The notes beneath the pieces were generated by a model, which made no database searches, was not told where the DNA came from, and worked only from the letters and a program-made list of their open reading frames with translations. From positions 37,256-101,255 of the forward strand of contig NZ_JABMKX010000021.1 in the NCBI RefSeq assembly GCF_013204885.1: a stretch of DNA of 64,000 bases. The letters run 5' to 3'. Shown in pieces: positions 35,335-44,236 of this stretch. Each line of letters begins with the position of its first letter. Within the stretch, counting starts at the first letter, position 1. Source of the stretch: Paenibacillus tritici (GTDB taxonomy: Bacteria; Bacillota; Bacilli; Paenibacillales; Paenibacillaceae). Both the position numbers and the translations under genes were made by a program.

Positions 35335-35829
35335 TTAGTCGAAGCTGCGCGTGCCCGGCCAGGAGCCCTGCAGCTTGCGGACCAGCACAATCTGTCCGGT
35401 ATGGTAAGCATCATGCAGAATCAGGCTCATCACTTCTTCTCCCGGCGCATGTCCCGAGCCGCCCCATTCATAGGCGCCTTCTTCAAGGGCCACTATGATC
35501 TCCCGCAAAGAGGCGTGAACGGACTTCAGCTTGTCGACCGCCTTGTTCCAGGCCTTTTCCCCGCTCTCCGTTACGGTGAACGTATCGTCATTGCTCTCCA
35601 GATCAGGCAATTTCTCCAGCCCTTTCAGCTTACGCAGCAGACGTTCCTTATAATAAGTCAGATGATTCACAGTCTCCCAGATGGAGTTGCCCGCAGCCCC
35701 CTCCGGTTTCCAGCTGGCCTGCTCACTGTTCACGCCTTCGAGCGCGTCCTTAAGCGGCGGCTGCCAATCCTCAACCTCCATGACATAATCCCAATTTTCA
35801 ACCAGAACATCGCTAATTTTGTTTTTCAC
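35335..35829 (-). CDS. DinB superfamily protein
   Basis: This 164-residue four-helix-bundle protein has the three metal-binding histidine positions expected of DinB/YfiT-like enzymes (NHLTYYKE, then HDAYHTGQI). Some relatives are thiol-dependent transferases; the substrate is not predictable here. The gene is monocistronic and convergent with cmpA. Confidence 0.85.
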   Translation of the reverse strand: MKNKISDVLVENWDYVMEVEDWQPPLKDALEGVNSEQASWKPEGAAGNSIWETVNHLTYYKERLLRKLKGLEKLPDLESNDDTFTVTESGEKAWNKAVDKLKSVHASLREIIVALEEGAYEWGGSGHAPGEEVMSLILHDAYHTGQIVLVRKLQGSWPGTRSFD

Positions 35830-35976
35830 CTGTATCCCTCCTGTAACGACTTAATAACCCGAATAACAGTTACATGAGAAATGTATCATATTTCCCGGAG
35901 CGCATCAAGTAACTAGCAAATATTATTTTTAACTGTTACAATCAAAGCAAAGATGACGCGAAAGGACCGATGAAGC

Positions 35977-36549
35977 TTGCTGTGGGTAGATTTCATGAAC
36001 AGCTATTGGCGGGATTGGCGGACAAGCGACCGGAGCAAGGACCGGGACCGGCTGGAGGAACCCAAGTGGCTGGAGGAATGGCTGGTGGAGCAGAAGCTGC
36101 CTGCAGCCGCCCCGCTCCTGCCGGAGGAGCTGGATCGGCTGAAGCGGCTGCGCGGATTGTTATGGGACGAGCTACAGAGACTGGTCGCGGGCGAGACCCC
36201 GGCTACAGCTCTGCTGGAGCAGCTCAATGATTATCTGGGCAACGGGCCGGTTGTGCGCCAAGTGGTCTGGAATGCCACAGGCGAAGCCGGGATCTCCCTC
36301 CTGCCGCAGCGGGCGGATTGGAAGCAGATCATGGCGGAGATTGCTGCCTCTTTTGCGGCCGCGTTACTGGAGAAGGAGCCCTCACGCTTCCGCATTTGCG
36401 GCAATCCCGATTGCCTCTGGGTCTATTACGATGATACGCGTAACCGCTCGAAGCGGTATTGCGACGACAAGCTCTGCGGGAATCTGATGAAGGTCCGGCG
36501 GTTCCGGGCACGCAAGAAGGCTGCGGAGGATGAACCTCCGGCAGAGTAA
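35977..36549 (+). CDS. CGNR zinc-finger protein
   Basis: This 190-residue protein starts with the family's LWVDFMNSYW segment, contains an ABATE-like helical region and ends with the CGNR zinc finger (FRICGNPDCLWVYYDDTRNRSKRYC..KLCGNLMKV, cysteines near 139-170). These are likely regulators. The TTG start at 35977 is chosen because the conserved VDF motif must be included. Its stop lies at the head of a tandem repeat. Confidence 0.82.
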   Translation: MLWVDFMNSYWRDWRTSDRSKDRDRLEEPKWLEEWLVEQKLPAAAPLLPEELDRLKRLRGLLWDELQRLVAGETPATALLEQLNDYLGNGPVVRQVVWNATGEAGISLLPQRADWKQIMAEIAASFAAALLEKEPSRFRICGNPDCLWVYYDDTRNRSKRYCDDKLCGNLMKVRRFRARKKAAEDEPPAE

Positions 36550-36674
36550 TTCATACGATGATCCGGCGGACAGCGGGGTAACTTATACGATGTTTCGGCG
36601 GGACAGCAGAGTAACTGATACGATGATCCGGCAGGACAGCGGAGTAACTTATACGATGTTTTGGCGGGACAACG
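36544..36674. repeat. 33-bp tandem repeat, four units
   Basis: Four head-to-tail units (36544-36575, 36576-36608, 36609-36641, 36642-36674) share a core GTAACTTATACGATG followed by CGGC.GGACAG. The period is 33 bases, so an in-frame reading would give an 11-residue repeat. It spans the end of the CGNR gene and the end of the diguanylate-cyclase gene. Only the ends are coding. Confidence 0.85.
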
Positions 36675-37773
36675 GGGTTAGCGTGGTGTTCTTGCCGGAA
36701 TGCTTGGCAGTATAGAGCAGATTGTCCACTTCCTCGAACAGCTTTTCTTTGGTGGCTCCTTCGTCATAGCTCTGGAGGCCAACGCTGACGGTAACCGCCC
36801 GGTTCTCCATCTCTTCATGGAACGTCTCCGACAGCTGGCGGCGGATTCCGTCGATCAGCTCGTAAGCCTCCTCGAAGCTTTTCTCGAACAGCAATATGGC
36901 GAATTCCTCCCCGCCGTAGCGGGCTGCAATGTCCGCGGGAGAGATATACTCCTTGATGATGTGGGCGACCCGAGCCAGCACAAGGTCCCCCGTACGGTGT
37001 CCATATTTATCATTGATCCGCTTGAAATTATCTATATCAAGCAGCGCCAGATGGAACGGGGCTCCCTGGCTTCCGTATTCCAGCGCTTTTTCATAGAATT
37101 CGTGAAAAGAAATATGATTATACAGCCCCGTCAGCGCATCGGTGGTAGACAGCTTGCGGATGACAGCATTCTCGATCATCAGATCCTGCTTGGCGATCAG
37201 GGTGGCTTCAAGATCGCTCGCCAGCTCGCGCCCGTTAATAATGATAATAGCCGCTACCAGCGTGCCTACCAGCAGGAAAAGCGGAATGGCAATCAGGTCA
37301 AAATCATTCAAGTACATCTTGAACCGGTAATCCCAGCGGTAGAGAATGAAGAATGCAGCCGCCTGCAGGGCAGACGTAAATAAGGTCAGATCCAAACGGA
37401 AGAATATCGCAGACGCCATAATCGGCAGCAGCATCAGTGCCCCGATGATCCGAATATCCATATTCAGATGAATGATCAGCATGGCTATAATCGTCCCCGC
37501 TACAAACAGCAGCACGAAGGAATACTTCGGTGCTGCATAATCCACAAGCTGCGTAATCCCGACAACCGCACTCATCAGAAGTGTCGGATACAACAGCACC
37601 TCACAGTAAAATTCCTTCGGCCCCATGGGATAAGCCAGCCACCAAAAAGCCCCCAACTGAGCCAGAAAATGCAGCGCAATCACAAGCCAATAGGTATACA
37701 GAAACCGCCTGATCCACCGGGCCTGCCGGTGAGCAGACGTATCCGAAGGGCCCATGAAATCTCTTAATCTCAA
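36649..37773 (-). CDS. Membrane-bound diguanylate cyclase (GGDEF)
   Basis: This 374-residue protein has about six membrane helices in its N-terminal half and a C-terminal GGDEF domain. The active-site loop reads YGGEEF and the substrate segment DIDNFKRINDKYGH, so it should make cyclic-di-GMP. No RxxD inhibitory site is obvious. The TTG start at 37773 follows GGCAGGTGA; longer in-frame starts lack boxes. Its 3' end lies in the last unit of the 33-bp repeat. Confidence 0.85.
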   Translation of the reverse strand: MRLRDFMGPSDTSAHRQARWIRRFLYTYWLVIALHFLAQLGAFWWLAYPMGPKEFYCEVLLYPTLLMSAVVGITQLVDYAAPKYSFVLLFVAGTIIAMLIIHLNMDIRIIGALMLLPIMASAIFFRLDLTLFTSALQAAAFFILYRWDYRFKMYLNDFDLIAIPLFLLVGTLVAAIIIINGRELASDLEATLIAKQDLMIENAVIRKLSTTDALTGLYNHISFHEFYEKALEYGSQGAPFHLALLDIDNFKRINDKYGHRTGDLVLARVAHIIKEYISPADIAARYGGEEFAILLFEKSFEEAYELIDGIRRQLSETFHEEMENRAVTVSVGLQSYDEGATKEKLFEEVDNLLYTAKHSGKNTTLTPLSRQNIV

Positions 37774-37883
37774 CGCTTTCACCTGCCGCCCCCAGATAAG
37801 ATTCACACATTTCGATGTACACATTTCTCCTATTTTAACATGCCAGGGGCCGGCTCGGATACTCTCTTGGGGGATATGTACTA

Positions 37884-38174
37884 ATGGTGGGGGGTTGCTT
37901 GTATGAGGAGCGACACCTACAAGAGGTACACCAGCTCGACCTGATGATTTCACTTCACATTCTACATGAGGAGCGATGCGGAGTTACCGTATCTGCATTG
38001 TACAACATAGATTTCAATCTACCCTCCTGAACGAGGAGCTACCTCATTTTAAATATGTCGCCAAAACACTAACGGATTTCAATCCACGCTCCCGTATAGA
38101 GTGCGACTTTTATCCAACTTGCAATAAAGTATATATTCATTATTTCCGCTGTCGCACTCTACACAGAGTGCGAC
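37884..38174 (-). CRISPR. Decayed orphan CRISPR array, type I-C-like repeats
   Basis: Five repeat-like units of about 32 bases start near 37884, at 37947, 38011, 38076 and 38142, a period of 63-66. The unit at 38076-38107 is canonical: read on the minus strand it begins GTCGCACTCTATACGGGAG and ends GTGGATTGAAAT, a type I-C repeat. The others are increasingly degenerate, keeping ATTTC and GAGGAGC or GAGTGCGAC ends. Spacers are about 31-34 bases. No cas genes are seen in the window. The stretch 37774-38360 holds no other gene. Confidence 0.75.
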
Positions 38175-38183
38175 AGCGGAAAT
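38142..38183. repeat. Perfect 19-bp inverted repeat at the CRISPR remnant end
   Basis: ATTTCCGCTGTCGCACTCT is followed by a 4-base loop (ACAC) and its exact complement. Two copies of the CRISPR repeat's GTCGCACTCT end face each other here, suggesting inversion or a palindromic rearrangement of the array end. Confidence 0.85.
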
Positions 38184-38360
38184 CAGCATAACCTATGCCA
38201 TTTCCATATTAATCCCCCACCCTTCTTCCAATATAGTACAATAAAGGATATGAATCAATGAGTGCGAAGGACCCGAGGTGGGAGCTTGGCATTCGCACCA
38301 GCTATCAGTTCCTATCTTACTCCACACATATTGTAAAATATTTCATTGAGGATGGTTATT

Positions 38361-38552
38361 ATGAATCAGGAAAACTTAACTTGTAAAACCTGTGGATATA
38401 CTACCTTTGCAAAAGGTGAAGTTAACGCTGTTGACGCTAGAGTTATGCCAGTAGGCAAAACTTTTTCTTTCGGTTCTCCGGTTATATATACATTTTGTAA
38501 AAGATGCGGCGAAGTAGCGTCCATTAGGATTAAGAATCCCGATAAATTCTGA
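38361..38552 (+). CDS. Small zinc-ribbon-like protein
   Basis: A protein of 63 residues with two cysteine pairs, TCKTCGYTTF near the start and TFCKRCGEVAS near the end, consistent with a zinc ribbon. Function unknown. The ATG at 38361 has GAGGATGG upstream; the more upstream GTG/ATG is less well placed. The DNA is more AT-rich than its neighbours. Confidence 0.6.
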   Translation: MNQENLTCKTCGYTTFAKGEVNAVDARVMPVGKTFSFGSPVIYTFCKRCGEVASIRIKNPDKF

Positions 38553-38645
38553 ACAACACGGACTGCTAGAGATCAGAGCTACTAAGCTAATATTGGAACT
38601 AACGATAACTCTTAGACTCTACCATGTCAGTGTTTCAATTCACAA

Positions 38646-38688
38646 CAAACAGCCCAACCCGCGCATTTGCGTGTGATCCGGCTGTTTC
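38646..38688 (-). terminator. Terminator of the polyketide operon
   Basis: AACAGCC and GGCTGTT arms enclose a smaller internal hairpin (CGCGCA/TGCGTG) 27 bases past the HEAT-repeat gene. The minus-strand tail is TTTGTTG. Confidence 0.55.
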
Positions 38689-38714
38689 TGTGTTACCCTG
38701 ACTAATCAGCACCC

Positions 38715-39521
38715 TCAAGCATTCATCATCAACTGAATGCGCTCCACATCCTGGCTGAATTTTTTGGCCAGGCGGGCTTTACCAAGGTTGGACTTTACGA
38801 TCTTCTGCATCCGTTTGTCGTCGGTCACGGCGAATTTGGCGAGCATCCGGAAGCCATGCTCGGGGGCGCGTTCCACGAATACGCTAAGTGCATACTCCAG
38901 ACCCTTGGACAGGATGCGGAAATCCTCCGTACCATAACGGGTCTGTCCGGCGGCAATCTCATCCAGAATCTCCTCTGACAGCTCCAGCGCGTACAAGACA
39001 TTGGCGGAATCCTTCAGCATGGGCGGATGGGCCAGCGCCGCGACGAAGGCCCGTTGCTCCAGCGGACCGGCTGCGTCCTTCATCCCATCGAACAAGCTAC
39101 GGAGCGCGCTGAAGTCCTGCTCGCCAATCCGCTGCAGTGCCATCGCTGCCGCTTCGCGCATCCGCCAGCGGGAATCATTCATGGCTGCCTGACAACGCTC
39201 CAGAATAATCTGCTGCCGGGAAGGCTCCGCGTAACGGTAATAGCTGCCCATCGCCTGCAAGGCGCAGAACGGCAAGAACTCCCGGGGATCGTCCGTAGGC
39301 GCTGCCGATTCCGGCTTGCCGCTCCATTCCATAAGCAGGTTCCAGGCGTCGTCAGAAACCCAATCGGACGCGAAGGCATCTGCGAACGTGGACGCCGCCC
39401 CCAGATTTGCCCGCGGACCGGGCAGATTCGACTCACCGAGCAACCGCTGCTCCAGCTGCTTGAATTGCCCGGCCTCCTGAAGCTCCTCATAGAAGATGTT
39501 CTTGGTCACTTTGCTGTTCAT
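38715..39521 (-). CDS. HEAT-repeat-like protein at the end of the polyketide operon
   Basis: The protein has 268 residues, almost entirely helical, with repeated segments such as SRWRMREAAAMALQRIG typical of HEAT-like repeats. It contains no catalytic motif and may be a scaffold or partner of the pathway enzymes. It follows the third radical SAM gene by 12 bases, so co-transcription is likely. Membership in the pathway is inferred only from position. Confidence 0.7.
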   Translation of the reverse strand: MNSKVTKNIFYEELQEAGQFKQLEQRLLGESNLPGPRANLGAASTFADAFASDWVSDDAWNLLMEWSGKPESAAPTDDPREFLPFCALQAMGSYYRYAEPSRQQIILERCQAAMNDSRWRMREAAAMALQRIGEQDFSALRSLFDGMKDAAGPLEQRAFVAALAHPPMLKDSANVLYALELSEEILDEIAAGQTRYGTEDFRILSKGLEYALSVFVERAPEHGFRMLAKFAVTDDKRMQKIVKSNLGKARLAKKFSQDVERIQLMMNA

Positions 39522-39533
39522 AGTACCCCTCCA

Positions 39534-40832
39534 TCATTTTGGAAAAGCCATTTTGATATGTTCCTCGCAGAACTCCTTACACACATTGTTGCCCCAGAAC
39601 AATCCCTCGAACCGCTTCAGAGCAATGGTATCCTCGCGAATCTCCACCAGGCCCGCCTTAACAAACTTATCGAACAGCTCCGGGAACATTTCCTCCGGGA
39701 AGATGCCGAATTTGCGTTGGAAGAGCTGGCGGTCAATAGCCGTGCGGCGCAGGCCCATCGCCAGGAACTGGTTAGGCAGATCGTCTGCCTTCACCTCGTA
39801 GCCTAAGGCAACCGGCAGGTTGCCGGATGTAACTTTTTTCACATACTCAGGAAGAAGCTTCACATTCTGGTAAGCATAACCGCCCACATCGCCAAACGCA
39901 CCCAACCCGACAGAGAGCAGGTCCAGATGATCGTCAAAATGCTTGCGGCTGTAGATATGATGTCCTCCCGGCCGTACAAAGTCATAGGTGGATTCGACCG
40001 CATAGCCCTGTGACTCCAGATAATGACAGGCCTCAACATACATCTGCTGCTCCAGTTCAAGATCTCCGCAGGGTGGAAGCTCGCCGCCGGCAATTCGTTT
40101 GAAGAGTCCGAAGCCGGGAATGAGCTTAAGCGGGAATAAGGTAACATGACCGATTCCCAGCTCCACTACCTTCGCCAAGTCCTCCAGCCATTCCTCCATC
40201 GTCTGCCCCGGCAGATTGTACATCAGGTCCAGGCTGACGTTGGAGATTCCGGCCTCTTGGGATTGCTGAATGGTGCGCAGTGAATCCTCACAGGTCTGAA
40301 GCAGTCCAAGGCGTCTCCCCAGCTCATCGTTGAAGGTCTGCACCCCCAGACTGATTCTGTTGACGCCCAGGGCATGAAGCAGCTTCAGCTTGCCTGCGGT
40401 GAACGAGGCGGGATTCCCCTCAAAGGTGATCTCTTCGACACTGTGCATGGGAAGTGTGGACTGTAGCTGCTCGAACAGAGCCGTAATCTCTTCCTCATTA
40501 AGAACGCTCGGCGTACCGCCGCCAATGTAGAGCGCCTCCACCGAGGAATTGCGGATCTGCGGCGTGAAGCCGTACATCTCCAGTTCACGAAACAGCGCGG
40601 TCAAATATTCCTGGCGGGCTCCCTGCTCATTGAACGCCTTGGGATACGGGCAGAACGGGCAGATGGAATCACAGAACGGAATATGTACATATACCAGTTT
40701 AGAGCTTGCAGCGGCATCATTCAAGTTCATCAGGGACGGCAGACGTTTGCTGTCCTCCGGTGCAACCGGAGAATTCCCCATGGGATAATGTCCTATCCCT
40801 ATCTCCCGGAACGGGTAAGCCGGCTTGTTCAT
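39534..40832 (-). CDS. HemN/HemW-like radical SAM protein 3
   Basis: This 432-residue protein has the radical SAM motif CDSICPFC (Cys54, Cys58, Cys61), the glycine motif YIGGGTPS, the LGVQTFNDE segment and a HemN-type C-terminal domain ending FWGNNVCKEF. It lacks clear evidence of being the housekeeping HemW and matches two paralogues in this cluster. HemN-like enzymes include class C radical SAM methyltransferases and cyclopropanases. The ATG at 40832 follows GGAGGAAGGA. Confidence 0.85.
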   Translation of the reverse strand: MNKPAYPFREIGIGHYPMGNSPVAPEDSKRLPSLMNLNDAAASSKLVYVHIPFCDSICPFCPYPKAFNEQGARQEYLTALFRELEMYGFTPQIRNSSVEALYIGGGTPSVLNEEEITALFEQLQSTLPMHSVEEITFEGNPASFTAGKLKLLHALGVNRISLGVQTFNDELGRRLGLLQTCEDSLRTIQQSQEAGISNVSLDLMYNLPGQTMEEWLEDLAKVVELGIGHVTLFPLKLIPGFGLFKRIAGGELPPCGDLELEQQMYVEACHYLESQGYAVESTYDFVRPGGHHIYSRKHFDDHLDLLSVGLGAFGDVGGYAYQNVKLLPEYVKKVTSGNLPVALGYEVKADDLPNQFLAMGLRRTAIDRQLFQRKFGIFPEEMFPELFDKFVKAGLVEIREDTIALKRFEGLFWGNNVCKEFCEEHIKMAFPK

Positions 40833-40836
40833 TCGA

Positions 40837-42123
40837 TCAAGTCCTTCCTCCAATTGAATTCATAAGCATATCCTTATAGATGTGGCGCGATGCCGCCAGA
40901 GCCTTGGTGAGCAGATCTGTGCTATAGTCCCTGGACTGGTAAAAGGCCGGAAGCAGCAAGTTATCCGCCGGATGAATCACCTGCTCTTGCAGAGCGATAT
41001 TGTACAGGGCGGTATGAGGATAGATCCGGATGCCTTGACTGGCCAGGATATAGACAGGATTCAGCTGATTGACCAATTGTACCGTCTCTTGCACCGTTTC
41101 CTCATGCTCCCCCGGCCCGCCGAACAGCAGCGATACCGAATAAGGGATATGATATTGCTCCAGCAGACGCCCCAGCTCCAGCAGGTGTTCCGGGGTGAAT
41201 TGCTTCCCCATCCGCCGGAGCATACGCCCCGAGCCCGAATCGGCCCCGATATCCACGAAGCGGCAGCCGGTGTGCTTCAGTGAGCGTATCAATTCTTCCG
41301 TAATATTGGCAGGCGTCAGGGCGCAGCTCCATTCCAGCGAGGTGCTTGTGCGGCCGATCTGCCCGCAGAACTCTATCGTCTCCTCCACCTCATGATTGAA
41401 GACACCGTCTACAAAAGTAATGCTGTTCACCTGATAGTCCGCCTGCACAATCCTCATGTCTTCCATGAACTGCTCCGCAGGAATCCGGCAGGCGCCGGAA
41501 TTCATATAGCCCTCCGAGCAATAGATGCAGTGCCGGCTGCAGCCTCTGGAGGCCTGATAGCCCATGGAGGCTTTTTTGATGCGTGGGTTCGGGATGAAAT
41601 ACTGCGGAGAGAACAGCGACTTGGCCGGAATACGGCTGTACACCGGATGATAGGCAGGATCTGCATTCCTTACCGTACCTGTGTCCGGGGCCATTCCCCG
41701 TTCCAGATCATGGACGAGCCGGACAGCCTCCGCTTCGCCCCCGCTCCCCTTGATTCCGTAATCCGCCCCCAGCTCCTCGACCAGCTCACCCGGCATCACC
41801 AGCATCGCAGCCCCGCCTATCATTACCTTGGCTGAACTGCAAGTACGGCACACCTTCATGACTTCATGTACAAAAGACAGATAGCTCTCCGGCTGCTGAA
41901 TCACCTGATTGTCGATGTTGCGCACCGAGAGGCAGATCAGCTCCGGCTCACACGCCCGCAGCTCATCGCGGAGGGCCTCCAGCGGCTCGGCCACAAACGC
42001 CATATCCAGAAAGCGGGCCTCGAATCCGGCAGCCTTCAGGGCCGAGTAGACCATCCCCGCCCCAACCGGAAGCACCGGCATCGGCTTCAGCAGAGTATTC
42101 GTAGACACTACCAGTATTCTCAT
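40837..42123 (-). CDS. Cobalamin-binding radical SAM protein 1
   Basis: The protein has 428 residues. Residues 1-150 resemble a B12-binding Rossmann domain (VVSTNTLLKPMPVLPVGAG; LSVRNIDN), without the DxHxxG motif of methionine synthase, as in many class B radical SAM methylases. The Fe-S motif is CSRHCIYC (Cys195, Cys199, Cys202). FGGPGE and related AdoMet-contact segments follow. It is predicted to methylate or rearrange an unactivated carbon. It is four bases upstream of the third HemN-like gene. Confidence 0.85.
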   Translation of the reverse strand: MRILVVSTNTLLKPMPVLPVGAGMVYSALKAAGFEARFLDMAFVAEPLEALRDELRACEPELICLSVRNIDNQVIQQPESYLSFVHEVMKVCRTCSSAKVMIGGAAMLVMPGELVEELGADYGIKGSGGEAEAVRLVHDLERGMAPDTGTVRNADPAYHPVYSRIPAKSLFSPQYFIPNPRIKKASMGYQASRGCSRHCIYCSEGYMNSGACRIPAEQFMEDMRIVQADYQVNSITFVDGVFNHEVEETIEFCGQIGRTSTSLEWSCALTPANITEELIRSLKHTGCRFVDIGADSGSGRMLRRMGKQFTPEHLLELGRLLEQYHIPYSVSLLFGGPGEHEETVQETVQLVNQLNPVYILASQGIRIYPHTALYNIALQEQVIHPADNLLLPAFYQSRDYSTDLLTKALAASRHIYKDMLMNSIGGRT

Positions 42124-42151
42124 GATTACGCTCCACCCTGTTTTTGTGAAA

Positions 42152-43435
42152 TTAGATGAACATCCAGTCCGGGTTCCGCTCCCGGTAAGGGGCGCAGATA
42201 CTATTGGCCTGCTCCAGCTTCAACTGCGGGGACATGAAGAACTTCGGATGGAGCAGCTCATCCGGCTCCGGGGAGCCGACATAGCTGTACATATCGGTGG
42301 ACGGCAGAATGCGGATGCCGAACAGGCCGAAGATACGCTGAACCTCCAGCTCCTCCATCAGATCCAGTGTCTCCTTCAAGGTCTCCGGGGTCTCCTCCGG
42401 TCCCCCGATCAGTAGACAGAAGCTGAAGTCCAGCTCCTGGGCCCGGCAGAGCTGCACCACCGCCCGGATCTCGCCCTGCCGGAAGTTCTTCTTGAACGAC
42501 CTGAGGCAGATATCGCTGCCGGAATCAATGCCAAATTCCACCTCCGTACACCCCGACTGCTTAAGCAGCCCGGCGAATTCTGCGGTGAAGAACCTGGGAT
42601 TCAGGAAGCAGCCCCAGGACACAGGAACCGCACGCCCGATCAGCTCCCGGCAGATATCCTCGGCATGCTCCAACGGGAAGTTGAACACACTGTCCACGAA
42701 ATCGAACGATCCGATGTCATGCTGCCGCACCATCTGTTCAATCTCATCCACTACCCCCTTCGGCGACCGCAGGCGGACGGCCCTGCCCTCCAGCGACGGA
42801 TAAGCACAATAGGTGCAGCTCAGTGCACAGCCCCTCTTGGTCAATACATTATGGCGCACCTTACGCTCGACATCATAGCTGTGCAGGAACCCGCTGCGGC
42901 TCGGGAAATACTCCTGATCCAGTTGCTCAGGCGCGTCAGGCGGCCAGTAATTCCATACCCCGGCCCTTGTCCTGAACATCAGTCCGCTTACTGCGGACGG
43001 CTCCTCCCCCTTCTCCAGCTGCGACAGGAGTTCAACCATACTGTCACAGCCATCGCCGACAATTCCATAATCCGCTCCCGTCTCCTGCAGCCATTGCCTG
43101 GGAAGGAGCGAGAAGCCCGCTCCCCCCAGAATGACCCCGGCCGTGCTGCTCCATTGCCGGACCCAGTCCACCAGAGCGCAGACCTGCTCCACGAAGCTCC
43201 GGGGGTACTGCATACAGCAATTATCCAGATTACGGATCGACACGCCGATGTAGTCCGGTGTATAGGAATCCAGGTAGGAGGTGACGGCCTCCCGGGTATA
43301 GTCCAGCTGGGTCATGTCCAGCATCCCGGCTTCCCAGCCGGAAGCGGCAAGACTGGCATGAATATAGCTGAGACCCAGCGGGAACACAGGCGGCCGCTTC
43401 TCCGTATTCGCCGATATCAGCAGTACTCTGCCCAT
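42152..43435 (-). CDS. Cobalamin-binding radical SAM protein 2
   Basis: A paralogue of the preceding entry with 427 residues. It has a B12-type N-terminal domain (LISANTEKRPPVFPLGLSYIH; VSIRNLDN) and the radical SAM motif CALSCTYC (Cys203, Cys207, Cys210). The ATG at 43435 is preceded by GGAGGAGTAGT and is separated from the upstream hydrolase stop by one base. The pair may act in successive methylations, or one may have changed function. Confidence 0.85.
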   Translation of the reverse strand: MGRVLLISANTEKRPPVFPLGLSYIHASLAASGWEAGMLDMTQLDYTREAVTSYLDSYTPDYIGVSIRNLDNCCMQYPRSFVEQVCALVDWVRQWSSTAGVILGGAGFSLLPRQWLQETGADYGIVGDGCDSMVELLSQLEKGEEPSAVSGLMFRTRAGVWNYWPPDAPEQLDQEYFPSRSGFLHSYDVERKVRHNVLTKRGCALSCTYCAYPSLEGRAVRLRSPKGVVDEIEQMVRQHDIGSFDFVDSVFNFPLEHAEDICRELIGRAVPVSWGCFLNPRFFTAEFAGLLKQSGCTEVEFGIDSGSDICLRSFKKNFRQGEIRAVVQLCRAQELDFSFCLLIGGPEETPETLKETLDLMEELEVQRIFGLFGIRILPSTDMYSYVGSPEPDELLHPKFFMSPQLKLEQANSICAPYRERNPDWMFI

Positions 43436-43436
43436 A

Positions 43437-44195
43437 CTACTCCTCCCTGAGGAAATTGAGCATGGCATCCGCTACGGCATCCTTCTCCTCAAGAAACATA
43501 AAGTGTCCCGAACCCGGAACCGCCATCATCCGGGAGTCCGGCAAGTACCGGTTCAGCTCCAGCGCCTTGTGCAGCGGAGTGATCCGGTCCTCCTGGCCGG
43601 TTATAATCAGCGTTCTCTGCCGGATATTCTGAAGAATCGGCCGGAGATCGGGATGCTGAATCTGGATCATCAGACGGTGGGTCGCGGCAGGCAGCCTGGA
43701 CCAGCCTTCCAGAATCCGGTGCTGCACCTCTTCATGACCCTCTGTGAAAAAATACGGAACCGCCGCCGCATTCGTCTGCCTCACGGTATCCGGCGTGATC
43801 TCTTCACCGTGGCTTGGCCGCTTGAACGGAACCTGAAAGGTGGCAGCGGCCCCCATAAGGACCAGCTTCTTCACCCGGCCCGGCTCCCGTGCAGACAGCA
43901 GCAGCGCCAGCGTGCTTCCCAGAGAATGTCCAACGATCGAGACCTGCTTCAGCCCCTGCTCGTCCAGCAGCCTGAGAATATCATCAACCATATCCTCTAG
44001 GGTGAAGGGGAGACCTGAGTACTCTGACTGGCCGTGTCCGCGCAAATCAGCGCACAGCACCTGATAAGAGGTCTGCAGCGACTGGGCCAATTCCCGGAAT
44101 ACGAGCGAAGAGTCCCGGTTGCCGTGCAGACAGAGAATCGCCTCCCCGGTGCCCTGGCAGCTGTGAAATAAAGGTACGCCCTTAGTCTTCAACAT
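43437..44195 (-). CDS. Alpha/beta hydrolase
   Basis: This 252-residue protein has the nucleophile elbow GHSLGS (Ser near 92), the oxyanion segment LHGNRDSS and a C-terminal GSGHFMFLEE with the catalytic His. It could be a thioesterase, lactonase or C-C hydrolase that releases or tailors the polyketide product. No ACP-specific motif is visible. Confidence 0.85.
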   Translation of the reverse strand: MLKTKGVPLFHSCQGTGEAILCLHGNRDSSLVFRELAQSLQTSYQVLCADLRGHGQSEYSGLPFTLEDMVDDILRLLDEQGLKQVSIVGHSLGSTLALLLSAREPGRVKKLVLMGAAATFQVPFKRPSHGEEITPDTVRQTNAAAVPYFFTEGHEEVQHRILEGWSRLPAATHRLMIQIQHPDLRPILQNIRQRTLIITGQEDRITPLHKALELNRYLPDSRMMAVPGSGHFMFLEEKDAVADAMLNFLREE

Positions 44196-44236
44196 TTACT
44201 TTCTCTCCTCCCTTAGCACTTCCCCGTCCTGACTGC

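Noticed and set aside
36530..36715. 61-codon gene made of the 33-bp repeat
   Set aside because: No credible start signal, begins inside the CGNR gene and ends in an opposing gene; the 11-residue periodicity follows from the DNA repeat.
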